A DNA stretch of 64,000 nt from Ulva prolifera (Eukaryota; Chlorophyta; Ulvophyceae; Ulvales; Ulvaceae): the NCBI GenBank assembly GCA_023078555.1, contig CM041199.1, positions 9,305,315 to 9,369,314 of the forward strand. Direction: 5' to 3'. Below the pieces are notes generated by a model. It made no database searches, was not told the origin of the DNA, and was given only the letters and a program-made list of their open reading frames with translations. Shown here piece after piece: positions 37,901 to 49,815 of this stretch. Every line of letters starts with the position of its first letter. The stretch's first letter is position 1. Made by a program: the position numbers and the translations under genes.

Positions 37901-40900
37901 GGGCACTATGTCGGCATGGTTCCATGTCCGTGCAGTATGTCGGGCACTATGTCAGGCACTATGTAGGCATGGTTCCATGTCCGTGCAGTATGCCGGGCAC
38001 TATGTCGGGCACTATGTAGGCATGGTTCCATGTCCATGCAGTATGTTGGGCACTATGTTGGGCACTATGTAGGCATGGTTCCATGTCCGTGCAGTGTGTC
38101 GGGCACTATGTCAGGCACTATGTTGGGCACTATGTAGGCATGGTTCCATGTCCGTGCAGTATGCCGGGCACTATGTCGGGCACTATGTAGGCATGGTTCC
38201 ATGTCCGTGCAGTATGCCGGGCACTATCTCGGGCACTATGTAGGAATGGTTCCATGTCCATGCAGTGTGTCGGGCACTATGTCGGGCACTATGTTGGGCA
38301 CTATGTAGGCATGGTTCCATGTCCGTGCAGTATGTTGGGCACTATGTTGGCCACTATGTAGGCATGGTTCCATGTCCGTGCAGTGTGTTGGGCACTATGT
38401 TGGGAACTATGTAGGCATGTTTCCATGTCCGTGCAGTGTGTTGGGCACTATGTTGGGCACTATGTCGGCATGGTTCCATTTCCGTGCAGTATGTCGGGCA
38501 CTATGTCAGGCACTATGTAGGCATGGTTCCATGTCCGTGCAGTATGCCGGGCACTATGTCGGGCACTATGTAGGCATGGTTCTATGTCCGTGCACTATGC
38601 CGGGCACTATGTCGGGCACTATGTAGGCATGGTTCCATGTCCGTGCGGTATGTCGGGCACTATGTCGGGCACTATGTTGGGCACTATGTCGGCATGGTTC
38701 CATGTCTGTGCAGTATGTCGGGCACTATGGTGGGCGCTATGTCGGCATGCTTCCATGTCCATGCAGTATGCCGGGCACTATGCCAGGCACTATGTAGGCA
38801 TGGTTCCATGTCCGTGCAGTATGCCGGGCAGCACGTCGGGCACTATGTAGGCATGGTTCCATGTACGTGCGGTATGTCGGGCACTATGTCGGGCGGTATG
38901 TTGGGCACTATGTCGGGCACTGTGTTGGGCACTATGTAGGCATGGTTCCATGTCCGTGCAGTATGCCGGGCACTATGTCGGGCACTATGTAGGCATGGTT
39001 CCATGTCCGTGCAGTATGCCGGGCACTATGTCGGGCACTATGTAGGCATGGTTCCATGTCCGTGCAGTATGCCGGGCACTATGTTGGGCACTATGTTGAG
39101 CACTATGTCGGCATGGTTCCATGTCCGTGCAGTATGTCGGGCACTATGTCGGGCACTATGTAGGCATGGCTCCATGTCCGTGCAGTATGCCGGGCACTAT
39201 GTCGGGCACTATGTAGGCATGGTTCCATGTCCGTGCAGTATGCCGGGCACTATGTCGGGCACTATGTAGGCATGGTTCCATGTCCGTGCAGTATGCCGGG
39301 CACTATGTTGGGCACTATGTTGAGCACTATGTCGGCATGGTTCCATGTCCGTGCAGTATGTCGGGCACTATGTCGGGCACTATGTAGGCATGGCTCCATG
39401 TCCGTGCAGTATGCCGGGCACTATGTCGGGCACTGTGTAGGCATGGTTCCATGTCCGTGCAGTATGCCGGGCACTATGTCGGGCACTATGTAGGAATGGT
39501 TCCATGTCCATGCAGTGTGTCGGGCACTATGTCGGGCACTATGTTGGGCACTATGTAGGCATGGTTCCATGTCCGTGCAGTATGTTGGGCACTATGTTGT
39601 GCACTATGTAGGCATGGTTCCATGTCCGTGCAGTGTGTTGGGCACTATGTTGGGAACTATGTAGGCATGGTTCCATGTCCGTGCAGTGTGTTGGGCACTA
39701 TGTTGGGCACTATGTCGGCATGGTTCCATGTCCGTGCAGTATGTCGGGCACTATGTCAGGCACTATGTAGGCATGGTTCCATGTCCGTGCAGTATGTTGG
39801 GCACTATGTTGTGCACTATGTAGGCATGGTTCCATGTCCGTGCAGTGTGTTGGGCACTATGTTGGGAACTATGTTGGGCACTATGTAGGCATGGTTCCAT
39901 GTCCGTGCAGTGTGTTGGGCACTATGTTGGGAACTATGTAGGCATGGTTCCATGTCCGTGCAGTGTGTTGGGCACTATGTTGGGCACTATGTCGGCATGG
40001 TTCCATGTCCGTGCAGTATGTCGGGCACTATGTCAGGCACTATGTAGGCATGGTTCCATGTCCGTGCAGTATGTTGGGCACTATGTTGTGCACTATGTAG
40101 GCATGGTTCCATGTCCGTGCAGTGTGTTGGGCACTATGTTGGGAACTATGTAGGCATGGTTCCATGTCCGTGCAGTGTGTTGGGCACTATGTTGGGCACT
40201 ATGTCGGCATGGTTCCATGTCCGTGCAGTATGTCGGGCACTATGTCAGGCACTATGTAGGCATGGTTCCATGTCCGTGCAGTATGCCGGGCACTATGTCG
40301 GGCACTATGTAGGCATGGTTCCATGTCCATGCAGTATGTTGGGCACTATGTTGGGCACTATGTAGGCATGGTTCCATGTCCGTGCAGTGTGTCGGGCACT
40401 ATGTCGGGCACTATGTTGGGCACTATGTAGGCATGGTTCCATGTCCGTGCAGTATGTTGGGCACTATGTTGGGCACTATGTAGGCATGGTTCCATGTCCG
40501 TGCAGTGTGTTGGGCACTATGTTGGGAACTATGTAGGCATGGTTCCATGTCCGTGCAGTGTGTTGGGCACTATGTTGGGCACTATGTCGGCATGGTTCCA
40601 TGTCCGTGCAGTATGTCGGGCACTATGTCAGGCACTATGTAGGCATGGTTCCATGTCCGTGCAGTATGCCGGGCACTATGTCGGGCACTATGTAGGCATG
40701 GTTCCATGTCCGTGCAGTATGCCGGGCACTATGTCGGGCACTATGTAGGCATGGTTCCATGTCCGTGCAGTATGCCGGGCACTATGTCGGGCACTATGTA
40801 GGCATGGTTCCATGTCCGTGCAGTATGCCGGGCACTATGTCGGGCACTATGTTGGGCACTATGTAGGCATGGTTCCATGTACGTGCGGTATGTCGGGCAC

Positions 40901-41345
40901 TATGTCGGGCGGTATGTTGGGCACTATGTCGGGCACTGTGTTGGGCACTATGTAGGCATGGTTCCATGTCCGTGCAGTATGCCGGGCACTATGTCGGGCA
41001 CTATGTAGGCATGGTTCCATGTCCGTGCAGTATGCCGGGCACTATGTCGGGCACTATGTAGGCATGGTTCCATGTCCGTGCAGTATGCCGGGCACTATGT
41101 TGGGCACTATGTTGAGCACTATGTCGGCATGGTTCCATGTCCGTGCAGTATGTCGGGCACTATGTCGGGCACTATGTAGGCATGGCTCCATGTCCGTGCA
41201 GTATGCCGGGCACTATGTCGGGCACTATGTAGGCATGGTTCCATGTCCGTGCAGTATGCCGGGCACTATGTCGGGCACTATGTAGGCATGGTTCCATGTC
41301 CGTGCAGTATGCCGGGCACTATGTTGGGCACTATGTTGAGCACTA

Positions 41346-41368
41346 CGTCTACACAGGTCGTCGCTCAT
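41346..41368 (+). repeat. Left terminal inverted repeat of element 2
   Basis: Perfect 23-bp match to the complement of 49793-49815. It is preceded by TA at 41344-41345, which belongs to the satellite. Its inner end contains CGCTCAT, the complement of the ATGAGCG subterminal motif. Confidence 0.95.
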
Positions 41369-42360
41369 GCGTATGAGCGCCTCCGTATGAGCGGCAATAT
41401 GAGCGGTAAGTTCACCATGTTTGGGTCGAAACGCTGACCTGGAGAATGTGACATCATTGGAAGCATACCGAAATTCGGCTCGTGCGGTTGAATAGCCTTG
41501 CAATTTCATGGTCAAGGCCTGTACCTGGCCAGATTGCGTCATTTGATGAAGAGTCCGTTGCCGAAAGCATGCAGGACTGCTCTGCGCGGGGACGCTCGCG
41601 CTGACCGCTGGTAAAGGTGCTGGTGGAAGCTATCACGACGATCCCGAGGTCTGCATTAGCAACTTTGACATACGTGCAATCTGCTGATTTTATGCACCAC
41701 GAGCATCGGTGATGGACCCGGCCGGTTCGCTCTTATTCAGACTGGCTTTCGACTTGAAGACCACCATTCTAGGCACATGGATTGATCAATGATGAATGAT
41801 GATGAAGGCATGATGGCCGAACAGCCTTCAGGTAACCATGGTCGGTTACCGCGGGTCTGAGAGCGGTCTGTTTCGGCTCTGGCGCTTGAATGTGAGTGTG
41901 GCGCAGAGGGTGATCGGCGATGAACCAGGAATGCAGTCTGACGAATATGGAATAATAACAAAAGAGATCACGGGAGAAGTCAAACACTACACGCCTGTGG
42001 CCAGGCCCGCGCACAAAGCTGTACGGGTCTGTTTATCATTCGATAATGTCCTCCCATCTGGGCGCGCACAGGTTAAGCCTGCACAGTCTACCATCTGGTG
42101 CATGTTTTGTGACAGCAGTTTGTGGTCGACGCCTCGTCCTCGTGGGCTGCATAGCAAAGACGATCACGTCGTGATCATGTGCACCGACAGCGTCGGCGGT
42201 CTCACCGCCACCCCGTGAAGCATTACTTCCGATACGATACACAGATACATGGTGTGTTATGCGATATGCGTTGACGACTCAGACTGTTGGTCTTGCCTGT
42301 CACCAGCGACGTGCCGATTGTGCACGACCAGGTGTAACCGGGTCTCACTTGCGTCAAATA
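41369..42360. other. Left subterminal and 3' flanking region of element 2
   Basis: ATGAGCG occurs at 41373-41379, 41387-41393 and 41399-41405, next to the TIR. From about 41410 to the transposase stop at 42361 no gene is supported; the open frames are short and lack splice or compositional support. Confidence 0.55.
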
Positions 42361-45300
42361 TTACACCTCGTATCCGCGCGGCTGGGCAGTCAAATCCACC
42401 CGAAACTGGTAGTAGCTACTCAGTTTGTATCCCTGCGATCTCTCAAACTCGCGAAACCGCCTCCCTGCGACAGTTTTATCGCTCACCGGTCGCCACTGGT
42501 CCACTCGCTCTGTCCCAAGCACTGGAAGGACTCTGACTGGTGTGGCAGTCTGACACGGTGCAGCGATCGCGCAAAACGCAATACCTTTGTATGCATCATC
42601 ACTTCTTAGTCGATCTTTCCCGAAACCATCAAGTGCGCCTCGACATTTTGTGACTGCAGCCGCTTCTGCGGCGATGTCTGTATCCTTCCGTTTGCTACCT
42701 GGACGTACCGTTTTCCGTAGCTTCGATTCTTGTCCAGCTTCCGCAATTTTCTGATTCAGGTGTCTAATGTCCGCTGGGTATTCTGCTTCCCCAATCCGCG
42801 ACCACACCATGCGGTCGCATCCGTAGAATTCGGCATTTGGGTCTGCCCTCTGCAGCAGACTACTTACAGAAGATACATTTCGTCGTCTTTGTGGGCGCAG
42901 GCGGTGTAACCATCTCAGGAGGTTGACTTGAGCCGTGCGCTCCTTCGGATTCGTGTCCGAGTCTCCCACCCGCAACTCGGTGAACCCAGACCCTGCTGCG
43001 TCCGGTCTGCATACCAGCATCGTAAGTCCTGTACATAATAGAAACACCCATTTAGTGGGTGGAAGGGAAGACTCCCCCTTTATGACGGCGTTGAATTGTT
43101 TGCGATAGTTGATGCTGTTCTGTCTGGCCTCGAGTTCCTTGTCTGTCGTCTCTTGCACTTCGCTGTCCGTCAAGAAAAAGTTCAAGTGGCTTGGTCTGTT
43201 CATGAAAGACACCTGCAAGCTCCGAATCTCCGAGATCCATTTTCGGCCGCCTTTTTGGCCTGTGGCAGTGGCCCCGTCGCATGTGCTGATGGCTACTGCA
43301 TATCTCTGCACCCCATGAGGGGCTCCTGGTACCTCTCGGAACGCACCTGCCGTAGGTGGGCACTGCCTGCGTCACCGTGGTTGTAGTACGTCACATTGAT
43401 GTTCGGGCTGGTCACCAAACACAGCCTCAGAAGTGTCTGCTTCAAGCCTCCCGTTGTCCGAAGATTCTCTTCGACCTGCTGCCCCAGATACTTTTCCAAG
43501 CAGTACGGCAGTGACAGTAGCTCGGGCAACTCCAGTACCTGTTGTGCCGTATCGACGACAACCCCGTTTGTGATCGCAGTCTCTAGCCCAGCCCGCACCG
43601 GGGCACTCACCTCGCCCTCCTGAAGGCGCCTGATCGCTTCCATCCGAATGCTGTGACACCGCGCTTGTTGCCGTCCAGCCCCTTCGAGCCCGGCCGCCTC
43701 CGTTATAGCGGCGCACGGGCTCCCACGCAATTGTCTTGGTGTCCCTCTCTGTGCCTCTGCCATTGCCAGGAGTACCTGCATGTGTAAGTGCGCGTCTCAC
43801 AGTCAACCATCCCTGTGGTCAACGTCTTTCACACAGTCTTGGCTAAAAACCGGCCGGGGTAGGGGAGGCGGGGTGGGGGGAACTACAAGGTAAAATAATC
43901 TGGTACGGAACGTGCTGCCGTTCCCGGTTCGGTGGACCGCTGCGACGTGGTCCAGTTGAATGTGTCGGACTATCGGCGCCGATTCTCTCTTCTGCATTGA
44001 CCTTGGGGGATCTTTGTCTATGATCCTTTGCCGTGTTCCCTGTGCCGGGTCCTCTCTGTTGTGCAGCTCGGTCACAATGGAGGTGGCTGTGATTCTCCCA
44101 AACAATAAAGCACCCAATCCCGGGTTCATGTAGGCCTCGTGTACAAGCGATTGCCATCTACTGGCATGTATGGCATGCATTTCGCGCCAGGTTTGCGGTG
44201 CCATGTTTGTCATCCTCACTATTTTCTTCTGGTCTTTGTGTACAGTTTCGTATATGTTCGTGTTGTGCTCCTGCACATGTGAACTGGTCACGAGCGTCAT
44301 GAATGTTACCTCCACCATAGCTCATCCCGACTGACGCTGGGGGGTGTTGTGTCTGAAATCCCCTCGGCCTTGCCAGGGCTGTTGCGGTTCCGCTGCCGCA
44401 GTATAGCATGCCAGAGTACTGATCGTTGTGGATTGCAGGGCAGGCACATGATTTTGTGTTCGCACCTGTAATCCGCCATGTGTCATCATTTTTTCTGTTG
44501 CGTGTGAAACGACCAGATGCGTCTTCAGTACCCTTGCTTGTGTCAACGCTTCACTGCTGTCATGAAGTTGTTCCAAAAACTTGCGCATGATAGGGAGGAA
44601 CACATGTCCGATGTGATCTTGAAGGCCATCTGCTTCCTGTTCAGTCCAGCCCACGTACGAAAGGTTGTCTCTCAAGAGCAAAGCCCCCAACGCTGTGAGT
44701 CTGCATTCTATCCGACCTGAACTTCCTCCATCATGCCCATAAAATATGTAGGGTGGCATTGCAGAGCTCATGGGCCACTATGGGGCTGGAGCCGGAGAGT
44801 TCTTACTGTGCCAGTGCCAGTGGAGCCGCCGTGTGTGCCGCGCCCGGCAGTCCGTCAACAACGTACGTTAACACAGCCTGAACACGATTCATTTCGGCAC
44901 CTTGGAGCTTGCCGCCTCCCACTGTGTCGCTTGGTCCCACTAAGCCCCCCTTGAAGGCCAGGGGAAGGGAAGCAAAGGGTGGGACCACAAAGACGGCTAC
45001 TTCGTCAAACAAATAATTAAGGCGATCGGTAAGCTCTGCTTTTGTGATTTTTCTCCTTAACTCCTTTCCAAGCCCGGCCAGTAGGGATATTATGCTCTGC
45101 ACTTGTGAGAAATAGTCATTTTACACAAGCTTACGGATTTGACTGAGTGGGACAATTGTAGCGGTGTGGCGCGACCCCCACCATGCCACGGGAGCATGAT
45201 ACAACATAGCATGCAACATACTTTCAGTTGATCCAGCCCGAATCGCTTCATCACGCCTAGTGTCCAGTGATGCAGGTGGTCCACCCCCCACAACTCTGGG

Positions 45301-47514
45301 AGGGCGCCCCACTCAAACTGCGAGTCCCAGAATATGCTCTGTAGTGCTGGGCTAGAGGCTTTTATGCCTGCACAACACGAGTGGTCAAGACTCAGACGTG
45401 GCACGCTTCATAAGGTCCAGTTTGATCTGTCGCCGTATCCTTCGTTACTCGTTTTGTGGAACCCTTTGCTATGCCACAATTACAGATTTGTAGGCTTCCT
45501 GTGCCGGGACTTACCTTGTCTTTTCATCTCTGCCTTTGACCCTGACTCTCGTATTGCTTCTGCTTCTCTGGGACTCCGGTGTTTGCGGTCTTCTGGGGAA
45601 AGCTCATGTGCTGCGAGGTCAAATTTGCATGTAGAGGTGTGGCATAGCAAACAGGCGGCATCTGTGCCTCCATTGACGCTGTCAAGCCTAAACGCGAATC
45701 GCTGCATCAGCCCCATTGTAGCTGCAGCCTCTACGGTGTCCATAATCAATGTACCCACCATTACGTCGCAATGGACTGTCAGGTAGGGACCTCTTGAATC
45801 AAACGCCGGCTCGACACTGCTGTGGCGTAACAATTCTTCTCTATCCTTGTGAAATTTCACCCATACCTGCACCAGATCAGGCACGCATGGTTGTAACATG
45901 CTGAGTGCATATGCCGTCCGGATACCATTCCCCTTCTTGGATCTGGACCATTCGTCATCCCGGACCAACATTGGCGGGGGTAGCGCACTCCGCATTCTGG
46001 CTGCGTAGCCGTCCCTATATCTCTGAGCATCTCCTTCCACATCGCTGCGGTGGTGGCACTTATAGCGGCGTCGATGTCTGCCACGCGTACATGCTCTTGG
46101 CCTTTTGGCCTCTGTGCAAGTACCCATTCCTTCACATTTGGGACCATGCACAGTAGTTGTATCGCATTCTGACGCAGACTGGCATCTACATTCATCGGTG
46201 CCACAAATATAGGGTACAGCTCACTGCAGCAGCACGCATTGGCTTATCTAGATCTGTCTCTATATGCTGCAGTCCCAGGCTACTGTTGACTCTGCCGGAT
46301 AGGGTGTGGTCGATCATGCAGCACAGGCTTGTCAAACCACTGTCCTTTTAAGAGAGGTCACCTTTTGGCAATTGGGCTGATCAGGGTCTTGTCAAAGAAT
46401 ATTGCCACTGCGAAAATGGGCCTTGTGGACTCTGCTAACCCTAGTCCGCCCTGCATCCGGGCATGAATCCGAGCCTGCACGTCGCCCCACCATCAGCTGT
46501 TTGTGGTGCATGACTGTAACTCATACAAAGTCGCCCTGCCTTCTACGAGGGGAGCGGAACCTGCTTCGCTTGGCGTACAGCCGAGCCGTGCATGAAACTC
46601 ACGACTCTGCCTGCCATGTCAGCGTCGAGGGAGCCCTCAGAGGTACTGACTGGATCCATGCGTATGTTGCAGTTCTCGATGACAGGATTCTGAAGCGAGC
46701 AGCTCAACACTTCAGCGATTGGCCTGATGAACAATGGGACCGGGGCCAATTGCCTGAGTAATGCGTGATCTGATACAATAGGTACTTCCCTGGCTGTCAT
46801 CTTGCATCGGTACTTGTCTGCTTTGTCATCCAGGTATTTATTCAGTGCTTCAACTGTATGGATCGTGGGCCGTCTCTCGTGCTCAGGTCGGGATGTCTGC
46901 CTTCTCAGCACTTCCAGCAGGCGCACCCCCATGAAGTAATTCCTTTGCTGTACTGCTGTAAGGTCTTTGAGCATCCATGCAATGATATCATTCGCTATCA
47001 ACATATTCTCGACGTATGCAGGTACAGATGCACCTGATGGTTGCTCTCCATCACTGTCGGGTTCGGAGTTGTCCTCACTCGTAGCGTCTGGAAGAGTAAA
47101 GGTTGGCCAACCTGTGTCTGCTGTCTCCGTATTGCACTCAGGCTTGCACTCCGTTTCACATTCTGGTTCACCGAGATCCTGTCCGTAGAGACCCTTGTTG
47201 GTGCCTGGCTGGGCTGGGGCGAGGTGGGGCTTAGTGGTGTGATTGTATTCTGCTGGATCATGGGCTGTTTCTGCTTGAGGAACGCTGGGGAGTATCATAG
47301 ACTCTGCAGATCTGGTAGCCAGTCTGTTGGTAATGCTTGCAGCGGCCTGATTGTTTGTCAATTTTGTAAGTACCCGTTCATTGTATGACCGGTCTGCTGT
47401 GGTCCGCTTCGTGATGAAACCCCTGCAATGCCTTCTGTGTGCTGCTAGCGCGCCTCTACATGGCGCCCCCACTATAGCCATCCCGCACGTGTCACATACA
47501 ATAGCTGGCTGCAT
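42361..47514 (-). CDS. Plavaka/KDZ-type (CACTA superfamily) transposase, multi-exon
   Basis: DDE-type DNA transposase expected to move element 2. Exon 1 (47514-46603) has a C2HC finger (C7, C10, H26, C30) and an acidic linker. Exon 2 (46450-46362) carries IFFDKTLIS with the first catalytic Asp (about residue 324). Exon 3 from 46223 continues as ELYPIFVAPMN; the phase 2 junction gives KSELYPIF, matching the family's K-S-x-x-P-V pattern. Later come HCDVMVGTLIMD with ACLLCH (second Asp region, about 45760-45640), GVDHLHHWTLGVMKRF (DxxH motif, about 45290-45240), and KTHLVVSH...THGGLQ joined across intron 44465-44271 to EHNTNIYETVHKDQKK. These motifs occur in family order. The region 43781-42361 is a C-terminal extension or a second product. 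The frame shifts near 46000-46040, by an unresolved intron or a mutation. Exons between 45.5 and 44.5 kb are not fully delimited. Confidence 0.65.
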
Positions 47515-48802
47515 TCATCCAAATTTGAAACAGCAGCGGGGCGGATCGCTAGCGCACGGACTGGTAGATTACTCGTGCGGCCTTTTCACATCTGCAGTCC
47601 GGTCGGTAACTCTTCCAACTGAGTACTCGCCGGAGGGGGTGTCACGAGGCGTCTGTAATCAACGTCGTGAATATGTACAGATGCTGTGCTTCTTATCGCC
47701 CGTCGTAAACCGTCCTGCACGTTGAATCCGACGGGGACGGTTGGTCTCCCCGTTTGATTCGAGCAGGCGCGTGTTGCGTGGTCGATCGGGCTGACGAGGG
47801 GGTGTCGCTGTACACGTAGGATGAGGTCTGACACGGATCTGACATCACCCATAGCACAGGCGGCAAAAAGTACAAGTGACGTCTGACGGCCTTGTGGTGA
47901 ACACCGCCCCACAGAAGAAGAAGTAAACGAGCGTGAATTTCCAAAGAAAACTCCAAAACCAACATGATATGCCGAGACGGACTTTAGCAGAGATGTGATG
48001 GGTACCCAGGAGAACGCACACGCGACACCGGTGGCCATGGCTACACGGGCCGCGAGTGCCCCGTTGTCACAAAACGAGTCAACGGAAGGCTCCGCCTAAC
48101 GCAGCCATGACGAAATCAGATCAGTACATGTCAGCTTCCAAACCGCATCCTCATGGACAATCTTATTATGCCACTTCGTCGGTTGTGTGCGCTCCGGAAG
48201 ATAAGAATTGCGCCCTTTTTGATCGTTAACGCTGCTGCACCGCAGTGCAGAGGTACCATCGCTGCAGAGGACATATGTCTTCACAAGTACGTTTCTACTC
48301 GACAGATGGATAAAGTGTGGGTGATTGTCATACCGTCCTCTTAGCACCGTTCATTATGACGAGAAAGGGGTACCTGGTGCGCCATAGAGCGCCCCCCGCC
48401 TTGCATATAGCGTCCATCACATGGCATTTAAATGGCTGCGATTATGTCATGATAATCCATCAGTGCCAGATCGCGTTGTCAGGTGTCGTCGGTAGTATCG
48501 TGGCGTAACAACGCAGGCAACTGTTGGTTGTCAAACGGCGAAAGCACGAACCTGCGGACGAAGCAGACTAATCCAATGCAGGTGATTATTTACAAAAGAG
48601 ATGCAGGTGATTGACTTTTGACAGTTACGAGAAACCGCCACTGACGATCAAGAGGCAGAGACGACACATCTCAGCGCAAATGGATGGGAGAGACACAGAA
48701 CACAATTTTGACCGATGATCAGTAAGGTAGTATGTTTCCTACTCGTATGCATTCAGGCTTCGGTCCAGTAACACCGGCTGTGCAGATCGTTTGTTTGTTC
48801 AG
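47515..48802. other. Upstream region of the element 2 transposase, no gene assigned
   Basis: This stretch probably holds the transposase promoter. Open frames on both strands are short and show neither conserved motifs nor convincing splice sites. A 33-codon frame from ATG 47998 on the plus strand is too small to support. Confidence 0.4.
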
Positions 48803-49733
48803 GCATCGACGGTTGACCAGGTCGCCCAGCTACTTGTGCAGGTCAGTTCATACATGGTTCGGCGTTTGGCATCGAGAGACCTGAGTATGACCTGTTTGTC
48901 CCATCAGCTACGACAATGCGACAGCGTGCGTCGAGTCATTGACACATCAGGTACGTGTACAATTGTCAATTGCAACTGCTACAACGCTGTATGGGTTGAC
49001 AAGGAACAATGCATACAGGTTACTTTCTTCAAGGGGGCTGCAGCCTGCCCGAACAGCTTCAGACGAGCTCGAAACAGCAATTGCACGGACTCGGAGCCAT
49101 GGCAGGTAGGAGCCTCACAGCCTTGCACGCTTGCGGCACAGCCCAGGCGGAAGCCGCTTGGGCTGTGCCGATGACGCATATGCATGCACCACCAGTGACA
49201 GCCCAGGCGGAAGCCGCTTGGGCTGTGCCGATGACGCATATGCATGCACCACTAGTGACAGCCCAGGCGGAAGCCGCTTGGGCTGTGCCGATGACGCATA
49301 TGCATGCACCACTAGTGACAGCCCAGGCGGAAGCCGCTTGGGCTGTGCCACATGAGGGGCTGACCACCTCCAATGCAGCTCGTACAGACGCAGCTCGCGT
49401 GCGGCGGGTGCAGTGAGCAGGGCCACGCAGAGGGGGGGTGTGCCATGCGCCTGCAGCAAGGCCACGAGTGGCTTTGCTGTTGGGCATGGCATACAGCCTG
49501 TTCTGGGTGGACTGCTGGCCACCAAGCTGCAGCCTGCAGTCATGTACATGATGGTGCATACCCCCCACAATCAGGGGTACTGCCCGGGCAAGCACACTTA
49601 CACAAATGCACATGGTGCTATTCAAACTCGCACTGCTGGTGCCGAAAATACAAAAGTTGTACATCTCGTGAAAAACAAACTCGCTCATATCGAAAATTTT
49701 CCGCTCATATATATGCGGAAAATGGGGGGGTAA
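48803..49733 (+). CDS. Possible spliced plus-strand companion gene of element 2 (tentative)
   Basis: Three short candidate exons have good splice signals: 48803-48841 (acceptor TTGTTCAG, donor GTCAGT), 48908-48950 (acceptor CCCATCAG, donor GTACGT) and 49019-49105 (acceptor GCATACAG, donor GTAGGA). Joined, they keep one frame: STVDQVAQLLVQ, LRQCDSVRRVIDTS, then GYFLQGGCSLPEQLQTSSK. An open frame from about 49413 to the TAA ending at 49733 could be the last exon. The start exon was not found and the function is unknown. If the model is right, the 60-bp palindromic repeats fall in its last intron, as in element 1. Chance alignment of splice-like signals remains possible. Confidence 0.25.
49141..49348. 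repeat. 60-bp tandem repeat with hairpin core, three full copies and part of a fourth
   Basis: The units start at 49141, 49201, 49261 and 49321 (the last is partial). Each has an inverted repeat, CAGCCCAGGCGG then AAG then CCGCTTGGGCTG, with one G-T type mismatch. It is followed by the self-complementary runs GCATATGC and, in copies 2 and 3, CACTAGTG. Copies 1 and 2 differ by one base (CACCAGTG against CACTAGTG). Confidence 0.93.
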
Positions 49734-49792
49734 ATAAGAGCCTGCGTAAGCGACCGTGCATGAGCGTGGACGCTTGTAAATATGAGTGGCAT
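49678..49792. repeat. Right subterminal repeats of element 2
   Basis: CGCTCAT occurs at 49682-49688 and 49702-49708, ATGAGCG at 49760-49766, and a one-mismatch copy ATGAGTG at 49782-49788. The TIR itself adds another copy. The same heptamer clusters at the left end, as expected for transposase-binding sites. Binding is inferred. Confidence 0.6.
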
Positions 49793-49815
49793 ATGAGCGA
49801 CGACCTGTGTAGACG
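49793..49815 (-). repeat. Right terminal inverted repeat of element 2
   Basis: Exact complement of 41346-41368. It is followed by TA at 49816-49817 and the resumed satellite TGTCGGCATGG. Confidence 0.95.

Larger units (their letters stand above)
5658..41345. repeat. Satellite array, left block (53-bp monomer with 12-bp subrepeats)
   Basis: The basic monomer is 53 bp: the block GGCATGGTTCCATGTCC, a short linker GTGCAGTATGCC, then 12-bp subrepeats of type GGGCACTATGTC, the last one ending TGTA before the next head. Two subrepeats give 53 bp, three give 65 bp and four give 77 bp. All monomers point the same way. The zone at about 5.7-10.9 kb and its copy at 15.1-16.9 kb are rich in 65-77-bp monomers; later zones are mostly 53 bp. 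Recurrent variants (CCATTTCCG, GTACGTGCGG, GGGCAGCACGTCG, GGTTTTATGTCC, GGGAACTATG) mark higher-order blocks. The block measures 35.7 kb, so it holds several hundred monomers. There is no coding role: stops and starts recur with the monomer in every frame. Confidence 0.97.
41346..49815. mobile_element. 8470-bp transposon inserted in the satellite, 23-bp TIRs, TA duplication
   Basis: Perfect inverted repeats occupy 41346-41368 and 49793-49815, beginning CGTCTACACAGG from both outer ends. The flanks are GAGCACTA on the left and TATGTCGG on the right. Removing the element and one TA restores GAGCACTATGTCGG, which is exactly the intact monomer seen at about 41116-41130. The monomers on both sides also continue the same higher-order block, including the GGCTCCATG variant right of the junction at about 49879. 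The element encodes a Plavaka/KDZ-type transposase and has ATGAGCG repeats near both ends. An equally valid reading is a 24-bp TIR starting with A and no duplication. Confidence 0.93.

Noticed and set aside
5658-41345. CRISPR-like regular array
   Set aside because: The spacing is regular, but there are no unique spacers; the whole unit is repeated, and the context is eukaryotic.
41340-41345. CACTA at the left junction as the start of element 2
   Set aside because: CACTA here belongs to the satellite monomer (GAGCACTATG). The right end has no matching TAGTG, and the perfect inverted repeats start at 41346 and end at 49815.
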